Assembly: GCA_001910725.1 (NCBI GenBank) | Contig: MJGA01000014.1 | Location: forward strand, 620,001 to 684,000 | Direction of reading: 5' to 3' | Source of the DNA: Phanerodontia chrysosporium | Taxonomy: Eukaryota > Basidiomycota > Agaricomycetes > Polyporales > Phanerochaetaceae | Length of the DNA: 64,000 nucleotides | Shown here: in pieces, positions 34,383 to 46,218 of the stretch | How positions within the stretch are numbered: the first letter of the stretch is position 1 | Layout of the letters: every line of letters starts with the position of its first letter | The notes under the pieces: generated by a model | The model's database searches: none | What the model was told of the DNA's origin: nothing | What the model saw: only the letters and a program-made list of their open reading frames with translations | Position numbers and translations under genes: made by a program

Positions 34383-37300
34383 CTACGAGGAGTGCGACGC
34401 CGAGTGCTCGTGGACGTGCGCGCCACGCCTCCGGCGTTCATCAGCGATGGCAAGCATCGTTTTCAAACTTTTCTCGAGCACGGGTTTCGTGAGGACACTG
34501 CAGCATAATCAGCATGACTACCCGTGAAGAAATACAGCAGCACATACTGATCGACGCCAGCATCCAGGTATTCTTGCTGGTCCGTCAGGAGAGCGTTGCC
34601 GGTCACGCCGACGACAAAATCTTTGCGCCCCCTCCGGCGTAGCTTCGTGACTGCTTCGATGCCGACATGATGGGCATCTGGTTGTCGAGGAAGACGACGG
34701 CGTAGCGCTCATCGCTGACGAGCTGCCCGTCATGCGGCACGAGCCCGGTGCTGCCAGTGTCCTCCGACGACGGCGTCGGGCGCGCGGCGGGGTTGAGGAT
34801 GAGGTCGAGCGCGATCTCACCGTTCTCGGCCGTCGTCACCTTGCAGCCTAGCCGCGTGAGCATGCGGGACATGAGCTTGCGTGTCAACGGATCGTCATCG
34901 ACGACCAACACCCGCATGCCGCTCTCGAATTGTATCGACGAGCCCGTCGACATGCCGGTGGACGATGTTGTGCTACCTGGTGTGACGACCTGCGTTATGG
35001 GCGCGACGTTGCCAGCGTTCGAGGGATTGTCTGTCATGTTCTCCTCAATGGCGAAGTCACGCGGGCGCGGTAGCTCTAATCGAGGCGGTTTGATAGTCGT
35101 ATCAGACGACTCCTCATTGAGCTGCGTAGGACGCTCTGGCGGAGTCTCTGACTCGGGAGACATGCTCCCCGCCGAGTGGGAAGACCGCGTGCGCATGGGC
35201 TCGGTCCCTGTCGAAGGGTCGCCGATGGTCCGCGTCGGAGGTCGGCCTTGCTCATCTTTCTTGGTAGATATCTCTACCAATCCTCCTGTACCCATGGTGA
35301 GCCATCTGTGACGTGCTTCCAAGGTGACAAGCCTTACCTTGCTCCATGATACCGTGCAAAACGGACACCGATGAAGAGCGAGAGGCCTCCGAACGTGGAG
35401 ACGTTGCGGGGAGGGGACCGCTAATGGGCTCCTCTGCAAGACCGAGACTCGCGGTGAGCCATAGTCAGGCCGATCACTTGGTGTGCTGAGATCGGAGTTA
35501 AAGCGCTGGGCGTCAGGTGTGCTCAGACCAGCTGCAACCTTGGTGCCGACGCCCAATGCTATTTGAGTCTACGGTTAGCCACAGACCAACAGTGTGAAGC
35601 GGAAAGACGCACGCAGCTCAACCCAGAAGGTCGATCCCTCGTTTACCTTCGAGCGCACGCCCAAGCGGCCTCCACTGCGCTTGACGATCTGACGAACGAG
35701 GGCGAGACCGAGACCGGTGCCTTTGCCACCCTGCTGTCTACCCATCTCGGTCTGGTTGAACGCGGCTGGAGGGGAACTATCAGCACCTGTCGAAGAGATT
35801 TGGCGGAGCGGATACTCACAAAATAGCTTCGTCTGGACCATGTCCTTGGGACGTATACCACACCCCGTGTCCGTGACCTCGATGCGCACGACGATCCACT
35901 CTAGTGGAGTCGGCTTCGAGTGCATGACATCGTGCTGCGACAACAGCGATCGTGACAGCCCTGGGGCGCGTCGATCAGCACGATTCATCATGGGCTTCTC
36001 ACCGACGGCGTCTGACGCATCGTCAGCGCACGACGCGGAGCGCACCAAGTGCGCAGAACACTGCGTATGGAACTCACCAGGTCGCTCGCTACCGGCGACA
36101 GTTGTGCTCGGCGCATCGTCCTTCTCAGAGTCTCCCGGAGTGGAGACCTCAGTTCGTAGCTTTTCTGGGTCCTTCTCTGTATCCTTCTCCGGGTCTCTGT
36201 CGTCCTCAGTTGACTGCACATTCGGGATGACGAGCCTTGTAGTAATCATCAACTTGCCGCCAGCGGGCGTAAACTTGCAAGCGTTGCTGCGAAGAATTTA
36301 ATACCCCATTTACTATAGTCTATGGATGGCTTCTGCGCACCTTGCCAAGTTCGTGATTATCTGGCGCAGGCGAGTCTCGTCGCCGACGACAATGCCATCT
36401 TCTTCAGGTTCCTCCGACAGGATCCTGGTGATACCCTCGGCAGACTCACCCCGCGCCTCATATAGGGCTCTCCGCGCGATCTTATCGATGTTCTTGTCGA
36501 GATCCGTGATGAACTCGAGTCCGCGGGCGTCCGTGGCTAGTCGCAAAGGAACGAACAGGGATCGCATGACCTGATGGAAGGCATACGGCTGGATAATAGC
36601 TGAGCGAGTGACGTGTATTTGAGGTCCCTATATGCGCACCTTCAAGACACTTTCGAAGCGCCCACTGTCCATTCTGTTGAAATCGAGGACATCGTTCAGC
36701 ACTTTTGACATCATGCTTAAGCTGCCTTCCAAAGCCTTGAATTCAATCTCCTGCTCTTTAGCAACGGTACCAGAGGCTTCCATGTTTTGCACAGCTAGCA
36801 GAGCGGTGTTCAAGGGCACACGAACTTCGTGGAAGACGTAGGACGTGAGACGGCGCTTCGAATCTGCTGCTTTGCGTTCGTTCACCTGAGCCTTCTGTGT
36901 AGCACGAAATTGAATCTTGAGCTGATCTCTGAGAGTGTACAGACGACGCTCAGCCTGTAACCCGTGCGTAGTTAGCCTCGTTACGCGAATACAAATACAT
37001 TGATGAAGCAGAGCTTTACGCACATTCTCACGCATATAGTGAATGTAGAGAAGGAAAGCTTGGAAGAAGATGAAGTTGATGATGTCTGTGAGACAGTCAG
37101 TAACAGCATTCTTCAGGGATCTGAACTACTTACTTCGCACAAATGTCGTTTTCTGCGGGACGACAAGACCGAATCCACTGCAAGGCAATATTAGCATAGT
37201 AGACACTGGCCAACTACAAGTCGGCTTACAGTGCAGCAAAGGTAATCACGCCAATTAAAGCAGGGAAGCGATTCAACCCGAGACCGAAGAGTGCGATCGT

Positions 37301-38589
37301 CTGCAAAGCGGAAGTGTAGCTGAGTGTGCATCGTGATCGTTAGTCCTGAACGCACATAGACAGAATCTGAGACCCACTAGAAAGTGGTCAGGAAGTCTTT
37401 GCCTTCGCAGTCGATTCTTCCAGGTGAACTGGTGTAGAATCCACAGAGATAGCTATACCATACGGTGAGCGATCGAATGGATCGAGCAGAGCAGTATACG
37501 CACATGAAGACAACCTGGAATACACTCCACATCCACGTCGAGAACGTGAGGTACATTTGGTAGAAGACAGGACGATCCCGCGGGAAGTCGTACACAACCA
37601 TGAAGAACAATGGAAATGTGAACACTGGCGATATCTGCAGCCCTGTGAGCTGATATCGCAGAGTATCGGACACTGTACATACTGCATAGTAGAAGAGAAT
37701 GTCTGGAAGGTTCCCAGGATGTCTTGGTGTGAATGCTACTGCAAGAGCCCAGTTGACGATATAGAACCCCGCGGCCCATAGCGCCAACGACTAGTTACAG
37801 CCGAATAAGCCGCAATGCAGTGCAAAAAGATGCGCTACACACCTTGCGCAGAAACCAGTTTTCCTTCCGGTAGTGATTTTCTGATTTCTCGTCCAGGAAA
37901 TGGGTGCAGAAGAAACCGTACGTGGCTGGCCATATTCGATAGCGGAGCCATATGAGGAGCGTACTGCTAGCCCAACAGCCGTCGGCATGTATGGCGACGC
38001 TTTCGTGGTCTGTATTCGTCCCGCCATGCCCCATCGGGGGGTTGCTGCCATGCGACTTTTCTGGACTTCCACCGTGTTCTGAATGCACGCTGCTCTTGAT
38101 CTCCCCCGACCACTCTCGATCTACCACCACCTCGTCAACCTCATCACCGTCTTCCACTCCCGGACCTCCGCCTGCTCGCGACCGGTTGTAGCCTGTGCTG
38201 TCCCCTGAGCTCTCGTCCAGTGCGGAGGACGTGGAGGGTGCTGTCCCTGAACCAAGCTTCCTGAGAAACTTGTCCCAGCGCACATGCAGGCCGAGGCTTA
38301 TCCTCGTCTTCTTCTTCCGCCGTCCATCTGGGTACTCGGCTGTCACAGGAGGTGGTAAGGCGTCGTCGTCGTCGTTTTGCGCAGGGCTGGGAGGTCGTGT
38401 CACGGCATCTCCGGTCTCGGCTGGGGCGTGCTTCACGCCGACATGGTTGGAGGAGGAGGAGGTCATCGCACTAGCCAGAGAGAGCCGAGACCTGAAAGGC
38501 ATGACCGGCGACGGTCTGGAGGACGTCGGGGTGCGCTTTGCCGACGCTCGGGCTGGCGGCGTGGGGAGATAGCAAGAGGTGCAATGCAC
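34383..38589 (-). CDS. Membrane-anchored hybrid histidine kinase, one frameshift
   Basis: Minus-strand multi-exon gene. The N-terminus (38589, or a downstream Met) is disordered with Asp/Ser-rich stretches, then a block of several hydrophobic segments between about 37.9 and 37.2 kb (IVNWALAVAF, FPLFFMVVYDF, FSTWMWSVFQVVFM). The HisKA domain has YVFHEVRVPLNTALLAVQNM with the phospho-accepting His. The ATPase domain shows the N-box region (TRLRQIITNLA-SNACKFTP), DTGCGI and GKGTGLGLALVRQIV. A receiver domain closes it: MRVLVVDDDPLTRKLMSRML, then FLDNQMPIMSG, and DHVLTKPVLEKSLKTML after the last intron. One base is missing at 34662-34663, between MPIMS and GIEAVTKLRRRG. Such kinases feed the Ypd1-Ssk1/Skn7 phosphorelay. 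The membrane block suggests a direct sensing role; the stimulus cannot be read from sequence. Confidence 0.87.
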
Positions 38590-39338
38590 CGCGCCGGCGT
38601 TCGCACCCAGGATCGGGAAAAGGTCAGGAACAATTCAATTCCGCCAAAATGTCACACAAATCTAGACTCCCCAAACGCGGCTGCAGATGATGTCAGTTCT
38701 GAACATGCCCACTTTCAGCACAGTTTCTGACCGAATCTTCGCAGCCAACTCCAGAGACAGTCCGCCTTGACCCAACCGCTCGCTGCCGCGTAGCAACCGC
38801 CACTTTCTCGCGTTTGCTGGAGGGCACGAGTCTGTGCCTAGGTGGAAACCAGCGTACGACGTCACCGTAGCACGTGACCGCTGAAATAAAGGGATATCTT
38901 TACGCCTTTCCATTTTTTTTCAGCTTTTATTTTCAACGAAAAATGCGTCCGGCTTCTGCGTGTGACAGCCGACGCAGAGGCGACCGCATGTGTCGGCCTT
39001 CGGAACTTTTGGAGGTAAAATGTCTTTCCTGCATGTCAGCACACCAAACGCGTCGGACAAATCGGCTGTTGCGTATTCAGTGCCGACGTTGATCCTCTTG
39101 CGCAGAAATGGGGTGTCAATAGACAACTGAACCAGACCGCTACGACCTCCTATTTATGCGACAGGTGACTGTCCACGAGGACGCTAACCCTTTCCAACCT
39201 CGTCTTTCCGTGCGGATTACTCTATCTAGCCATGTGTCCCAATATGGAAACCATGGCCTTGGGATCCTAACAAGGCCAAACACACTGACGTGCCTTTCCC
39301 ACGTGACCATTCCGCCTCCTGCGTTTCACCAGCGTGTC
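38590..39338. other. Intergenic between divergent genes
   Basis: Shared upstream region of the histidine kinase and the START-domain gene. No gene seen. Confidence 0.5.
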
Positions 39339-42300
39339 ATGCTCGACGGTACTCGGTGTGTACAACTTTCTTCACCTCGGACAACCACTAAGTAGTTGCA
39401 GACTACGACAAACTTGGTATGAAGCGCTAGAAAATGCACAAACAACGTTCCGACAGCACTTAACCTCGCATTCATCGCCGGACTGGAAGCGCGTAAATGT
39501 CGACGGTTCGCAGTCCAGCGCAAAGGGCAAGGGGAGGGCGTCGGCAGAGCCGCATTTCACCGATGTTGCGCTACATCGCAAGGTGGTCAAGGGCGATTCG
39601 GTTTATCGGGCGGTCTTGGACGTTCCCGCAGGAGAGGACGGGAGTTCAACTCTTGAGGCATGCAAAGCCGTTCTCGCGACGCCGGAGCTGAGAAAGGAGT
39701 GGGATCCCGCAGTGGAAACGGCGCAATTGCTGGAGATGTTTGATCAGGCGACGAGGATATCGAAGACGAATTTCACGTTGGGCTGGCCGGCGAGGTGCGC
39801 AGCACGTCTGTCCATCTCATCTAACTGTCTGACACGCGCATAGTCCGAGAGACGCCGTGACCATTTCTCGGACGTTGAACGATGCCACCACTCTCATCGA
39901 CATATCCACATCCCTACCTCGCTCGCCGGACGAACCAGCCTACCTGAGACCTTCTCCGCCTTATGTTCGCTCTCAAGTAGGTCGTGAGTAGCGCCTTCCC
40001 ATCGCGCCGGTTTCACATTTGACCCGCATACAGTCTTCGCCTGGTGCATACAACACGTTCAGCAGTCAAATGGCTCTTCTCGTATCCGCTTCACCTGCTT
40101 CTGGCAGCACGATCTTCGCGCGCTATGGAACTTTGGCACTACCTTCAGCCTTGGACAGCAGCTTTGTGCCATGATGGTCGGCTTCTACAAGACCGTCAGG
40201 ACTCGCGGCCTCCGCATTCCTTTGCTGACTGGGTACGGGAACGGCGTGTCCGTGGAGCACGTCCGGTTTCAACTCGATCGAGAAGCGCTCACTGTGGACT
40301 ACTCCATCGTTCCGGAAGATGACGACCTCTCAAAGCCGTCATACGTGCCGCCGGGCGAACAGGGCCTGGAAGAGCTGCACGCCATTCGTGAGCATCGGCG
40401 CTTGACGCGGTCGGTGGAGTGGACACTGCCATCGGGTGAGGCTGGGACGTGCAGATTACCACCCGGGCGTCATCCGAAGAGGTCTCGCAGCTACCGTGGA
40501 CGGCTCACGCGTACCGTGACAAGTCGTCGTCAGCAGACAAGAGCCGGGACAAGGTCGTCTTGAACGTGAAGCATGCATCCCTCCCCAACGACCACTCAGT
40601 CTTAAAAGTCCGCGTCGTCATCGAGGTCTCAGGTCCGTCAAGCGGGTGGCGTCTCAATGGCATACCACAGCCCATCGAGGAAGTCGAGGAGCGTGACCCG
40701 TCGTTTTTCATGTCCCAGCCGATTCTCCAGGACACGACGAGTATGGCCGATGTCAGCTTTCGGTCGCAGTCAACCCAGAATACGACCACGACTGTCGGGA
40801 CGGCTAGCACATCGACCATTCCAGAGCCACCGCAGCTTGCCAAGGCTCCCACAGAACGCACGGCTGCCGCGGAGCGCTCCATTCTGTCTCGCGTCAAGCG
40901 AAATTACATCTATTTCTCCTCGTTGCTCCAAGAACCTGAGGCGAAATGGAAGCGGAGTGAGTATCTAGCGCATATATGCACCTTTCTTGGCGTTGCTGAC
41001 CTTAAGGACAGCAACTGAGGCCAGGGGCGTGTCGGTAGCGCAACTGGATTCAATTGATCCCACGCTCGTCGTGTATAGGGCCGAAGCGACCTTTGTCGGG
41101 CTCGGACTATGGGACCTGTACGCTGCCATAAATACGCCGGGGGCTCGAGCGTTTTGGGATAAGCTCTACGATGACGCGGTCTTCCTTGAAGACGTTAACC
41201 AGCTCACCGAACTGTGGCATTACAAGACCAAGCCTGCTTGGCCAGTAAAGTGAGTTGCCGACGTCAACCGTGATTTCTATCACACCTGACTCCTGAGTCC
41301 CAGCGGTCGGGATGCCGTGGTACTGAAGACGGTGTACAAGTCGCCGACTACCATTCACGTCTTTGCGTTCTCTGCAGACGACCCAAATCTGTTTCCGATG
41401 ATACCTCCGGTTGAGCCGACCGTAATACGTACTCAGGTCGACCTGCAGGGATGGGCTATAGAAGCACTATCACCCACTACCACGCTCGTCACCCTTCTCG
41501 AACAGTCAGATCCAAAGGGCTGGTCGAACAAGGCTTCTATACCACAGCAAATGATATCCTCCGTCGCAGGCATCGGCGAATTCGTGATCAAGTGCGGCGG
41601 TCCGCCGATTGTCACTCGTCTTGAGGGTGCGAAGGTCAATGACATGCGGTACGACCACGAGAAGGGAAACTTTAGGGTCGAGTACGAGGGTGCGTCGGGA
41701 AGGACGTCGTCACCCAGCTCCGATACGAGCAGCGACTCGCCTTCGTCGCCCACGCCGATGGTCGAATGTGAGCTCCGTTGTGACCTAGATGTCTGGGCGA
41801 GTTCTCTCGACATCGTCATCGATCCGCCGCCACAAGCGATCGTTGCTCTGAGACGGCATCGTCTGTCGTCAGCAGGCGGCGGTCTCTGGCTCACCATCAC
41901 CCATGATGCCATCCACGCTGGGGATGAACGTCTTCAGGCCATCGTGCGACGAGCACCACAAGGTGTCGCGAAGGAGAAGGGCCTGGTCATGGTCAACGGC
42001 GCAAAGGTGGATGTCGACGTCGAGGAGCTGCCCGAGAAGGAGATCAAGCACCTGGCGAAGCAGAAGCGAATCAAGCCGACGCGCATTCCGCTGGATCAGC
42101 CACCAGTGCTCTGCGTCATCAGGCGACGCAAAGCAGAGTGGGACGCTGACGAGAACAACGCTACTGAGGACGACGCGTCTTCGCCGGCGACCACGAATGC
42201 GGAGCAGGCTTCAACGGTTGCGCCGGCGTTTGCGACGGCATTCACGCGTTACTGGAACTATGCCATCGAACAAGCGACCACGACGACACAGCAAGCAGTC

Positions 42301-44764
42301 GCCGCCGTCACGCCTGCCATCGCGGCTGGTGCGGACGCAACACCCTCCGCCTCGAAGCCGCCGATGCAGTACGCCCTTGAAGCCCTTGCGTACCTGCAGG
42401 GCCTACACACCCGCGCCGCGAACGATGGCTGGACACTTGCCGCGGGGAGTGGCCTGTCGGTATATCGCAAGGTCGAGCCCGAGATCTCGGCCGTTATACC
42501 GGTGCACAAGCCGAGAAGGTCGTCGAGGGTGTCTCTGCGGACGAGATCGCGAGTGTGCTCGCGAGCTACGAGTCACGCCGGCAGTGGGACACACGCTTTG
42601 ATTCCGCGCAGGTCTTTGAGTCGTTCGGCGCACTCGCGCACACCGCGTTCGCGGTCCATCGGGCGGGCTTCCCTTTCCGCGACCGCGGGTTCTACCTCGC
42701 GAACCTCATGGCGCGGACGAGTCTCCCGCGCAGGCCGGTGCGGAGCCTGAGCATGCGAGTGATAATCGGATGGCGGTGTTCATCGTCTCTGCATCCTTCT
42801 CGCCGGAGTCTGTCGAGTCGTTCGCGAAGACAAAGTATAATCCCCAGCAACTGCCCATCGGACGTGTGTTCGTCGACGGATGGATCCTAGAGACTCTGGA
42901 CCCGTATAGCGCGGAGAACTACACCATTCCGTCGACACGATGCACAAGGGTAGTTGCTGTCGATTATGCAGGATCCATACCAGCTGCCGTCAACTCCAGT
43001 GTCAATGCATCCCTGCCGAGGAGCATCATTCAGCTCGAGAGCTACCTGAAGGGAATCTCTCCTCCACCATTCACCCGCATACCGCCATCGGGTCTTCTGA
43101 TATCTGTCAAGACCGACTCAGAGTCGAAAGAGAATGCGTGGGCAATTCGCAGGCGAGATCGAGAGCGAGTATTGGTTGGATCCAAGTTCACACCAACAGA
43201 GCGATCCTATCGGACCACGATACTCCTGGACGCGTCCCGCAAGAGGTCAGAGTCGCCTGCCCAAAGTACGAATGATCGCACACCAAGACCTAGCACAATC
43301 ACCGTGCGCTCGCAGACTCCGATGCGGACGGAGCTCGCGACATCTTGTTCTGAGGCTGAAGGGACGTCTACATTTGTCCCTAGGAGCCCGCCTGCGACGA
43401 GGCGCTCCGACTCACGCGATATCCGTTCGTCGTCGATGTTTACCGTCCGGGGCGAAGTCAAGATCCGACCGATCTCCTCGTCGGAGAGGTGGTCGTGGAC
43501 ACCAAACTGTACCCTGCTGGCTATGCTGTCGTGCTGCGCTCAAGGGTTGACCGATGCAAACAGACCCTCTCGCTTCCGGCGCCGGGCGAGGAGCAAGCCC
43601 TTACCAACGCGCTGCCTATTACCGTCGCCGCCTTCACGATGCCTCCATCTCCGCTGTTGTCGTCAGGGCTTAACACAGACCGCCCACCGTGCCATCTGCT
43701 CCGGCTGACGCTTCCTACTGCTCAGTATCAGATGTCCACTATCCAGGACCCGCTCACCGGAGAGACACGGAGCGCCCCGCCGAAGCCGCAATGGGTGCTC
43801 GACCTCGAGGAGGGCCAGGCGGTTATCTCGATCGAAGTCAGACCCGCTGCCCTGCCTGCTGCGGACAAGAAGGCTCAGCTCGACAGCATCGTTGTCGATG
43901 GGAAAGAGGTCGTGGTGCTTAGTGAAAAGGAGTCGTTGACGAGTATTGGCAGAGATGAGCTGCTCGACGGGCGCACAGCAAAGATGGATCTGCTCGTGAG
44001 GTATGGCGCCAACACCTTACTACCTACTACGGTTCCGTTCTGACTTTTGTTTGCAGGACCACATCAGACGAGGCCGTCCCGCCAGAGCTTCAATCTCCAA
44101 TAGCTGTGGCGACACATCTCCTGGACAAGGCGCCGTCCCCTGTGACAGATGCGCCGTGCGACGAGAACGCCGAAGGCGCAGCTGCGGACGCGCCACCCGC
44201 CTCGCCCGAGGCTGACGAGAAGGTGTGTGCATACCACACGGCGTTTCCAGATTACGCTGACTGAATGGCCCTCGCGCGCGCCAGACTTCGCAGGAGGCGA
44301 CGGCTTCCCACGACGGGGCTGCTCCTGACAGCACGGGCGGCGGCCTCCTGCGCTTCCTGAATTCATATCCGAACCCGCTGACGCGGCTCACGGCACCCTC
44401 GCGCCCGCTTCTGCGGTCGTTCTCCGGCTCGACGACCGTCTCTGTCCAGTCGTCGAAGGACGCGAGGCCCCCTGGTGCCATGCCCGAACATTCGGGTGCC
44501 GCTGTCGCCATGCACGGTGCGCCGCACACGGGCGCCACGGCGGCGTATCCGTTGTCGACGGTCGTCATCGTCGCGCTGATAGCCTTCTTGATCGGGTCGC
44601 TGCTGCGCTCTATGCTGAGCCCGGCAGACTTTGTATATGTCGTCGCGGACGTTCGAGACTTGGAGAACATCAGCTCGGGCTGGCGCGAGATACGACGGCT
44701 CTTTGAGTTGAAGTACATTGTCGGCGGATGGGACTTTCAGGTCGCGCTCGTACGGAGGCAGTAG
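39339..44764 (+). CDS. Membrane-anchored protein with three START-like domains, three frameshifts
   Basis: Exon 1 is only 17 nt (39339-39355, MLDGT plus part of Arg) and joins exon 2 at 39402 through a 46 nt intron to give LRQTWYEALENAQTTFRQHL. START-like module 1: VYRAVLDVPAGEDGSSTLEA, ELRKEWDPAVETAQLLEMF, FTLGWPASPRDAVTISR. Module 2: WDLYAAINTPGARAFWDKLY, TELWHYKTKPAWPV, GRDAVVLKTVYKSPTTIHVF. Module 3: GLSVYRKVEPEISAVIPVHK, VLASYESRRQWDTRFDSAQ, FRDRGFYLANLMART, AVFIVSASFSP. A linker and a C-terminal span (VVIVALIAFLIGSLLRSML) follow. START domains bind sterols or other lipids; the tail anchor suggests membrane-to-membrane lipid transfer. Three bases seem missing (42510, about 42730, 43462), all with the same sign. 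Total length is about 1,600 residues. Confidence 0.75.
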
Positions 44765-46218
44765 GTGCTGCCGAAAGTTGTATGTTTATTGTAGAGCATC
44801 TAATAGGGTTCGTCGCCATCTGTACGCTATAATGTGTTCTGCATCTGTACAACATGAATATAATGCTACTACATGTTTCTCCAGTAACGAGAGTAGGGAC
44901 AACTTGATGCGAAGTTTTCGTCACACCATCCCTGGCCTTACTGAATATGTTACTCGTTCGGTCAGGATCTATGGCTTACAATGTTTTGTTCGTGACTACG
45001 CGAGAGCTTTCAAGTTCTAGTAGTAGCATTTGCCTCTGTATTATTGTTGCCGCGACTCGTATGCTCCCTTTGCGTAAGAAGTGATAAGGTGTGTATCTGT
45101 ACTGGTACACCACAGCCAAAAAGAGAACAAAGCAAGGGGGTTGTTACCAGGCAGCGACATAGCAATCCGAAACACCAGTTCGAAACGGCTCCGCAGCCGC
45201 GTTGACAACAAATAGAGACAAACAAATACCGCCCGCGACGGTTGCGAATCGGGATCCGGACTGCGCAGAACGTCTGGTGCCCCTTGAAGTATCGAATAGG
45301 ATGTGATATGCAGAGGCCACGAGCAAAGAATATTGCAATAGCACCTCATCTCTAGCGTCAGCGTGGAAACTCAAATATGCATCGACGTGTCAAGAGAACC
45401 GTACCGGAGGCTTCGCCGCGTTCCGAGACCCTATCCGTGTCCTGTGAAATGTGCGTCATGTTCTCTGTGTGAAGATATTCAGTCTCAAGCTTCGAGCCTG
45501 CTGGCTGCGCTGCTCTGTCTTGCTGCGGCCACGCCCCTTGCCGCCTCGAGGCATGTCTTTCGCACCGACGCCTCCGTTATCAACGATGATCATTCCGTGT
45601 GCAGCGCCGCGGCCGCCGCCGGCGGTCGTCTCCTCAGCGACATTGGACGATGTTCGCCGTTGGCGAGTGCAACATGCATGCAACTGGAGATCCGTGACAT
45701 GTAGTTTCAGTGTCGACATGAGGACTGGATTGCGTGCGATTTTAGGTTGCTCTGGTCCGGTGGCAATGAGGCGGGCGGGCGCTTGACCCGCTGCAAGAAG
45801 GAGAGATGGGTTGGCCTTGGGATTTTGAGGATCCGCTTTCGACATTTCAGAACAGGCCTCGCACCGAGACATGGTGTCCGCAGGTGGCATACAAGCTTCA
45901 GCTAGAATTGTGTCTGGGTTGATATTGCCCTCTGCAATAGGCAATCGCTTTAGGATGCCGAGGCTGAATTAGCGCCGTCGGCGCTGTGCGGTTCCCATCG
46001 CCTGCCACACCTCTTGTCCCTACCTCCATCTCCCTCCTCCCCCTCCTGCCGCCCCGGACGCCGACCCGCCAGGAGACTGTGCGAACCCTCGTACTCCCAG
46101 CGGTCACCGAGTCGGCTTATATATCCCAGAGCCCGCCAACGCCCTGAGGCTCGTGGCGTTGTACCACTCGCCTCCCCGTCCTCCCTCCTCCATTTTGATA
46201 CCGCGGACGGCGTAAACA
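44765..46218. other. Intergenic, possible small unresolved gene
   Basis: A minus frame at 45456-45944 (162 codons, no ATG start) and one at 45144-45374 with a hydrophobic stretch (ATVAGGICLSLFVV) could be exons, but I recognise neither and found no convincing joins. It includes the promoter of the LisH gene. Confidence 0.35.

Noticed and set aside
37377..37787. Multi-span hydrophobic ORF considered as a STE3-type pheromone receptor
   Set aside because: It joins in frame, through short introns, to the histidine kinase on the same strand and lacks the seven-helix receptor pattern.
45456..45944. Minus frame of 162 codons before the LisH gene
   Set aside because: It opens at TTG, has no ATG and no known motif; a competing plus frame overlaps it. 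Left as unresolved.
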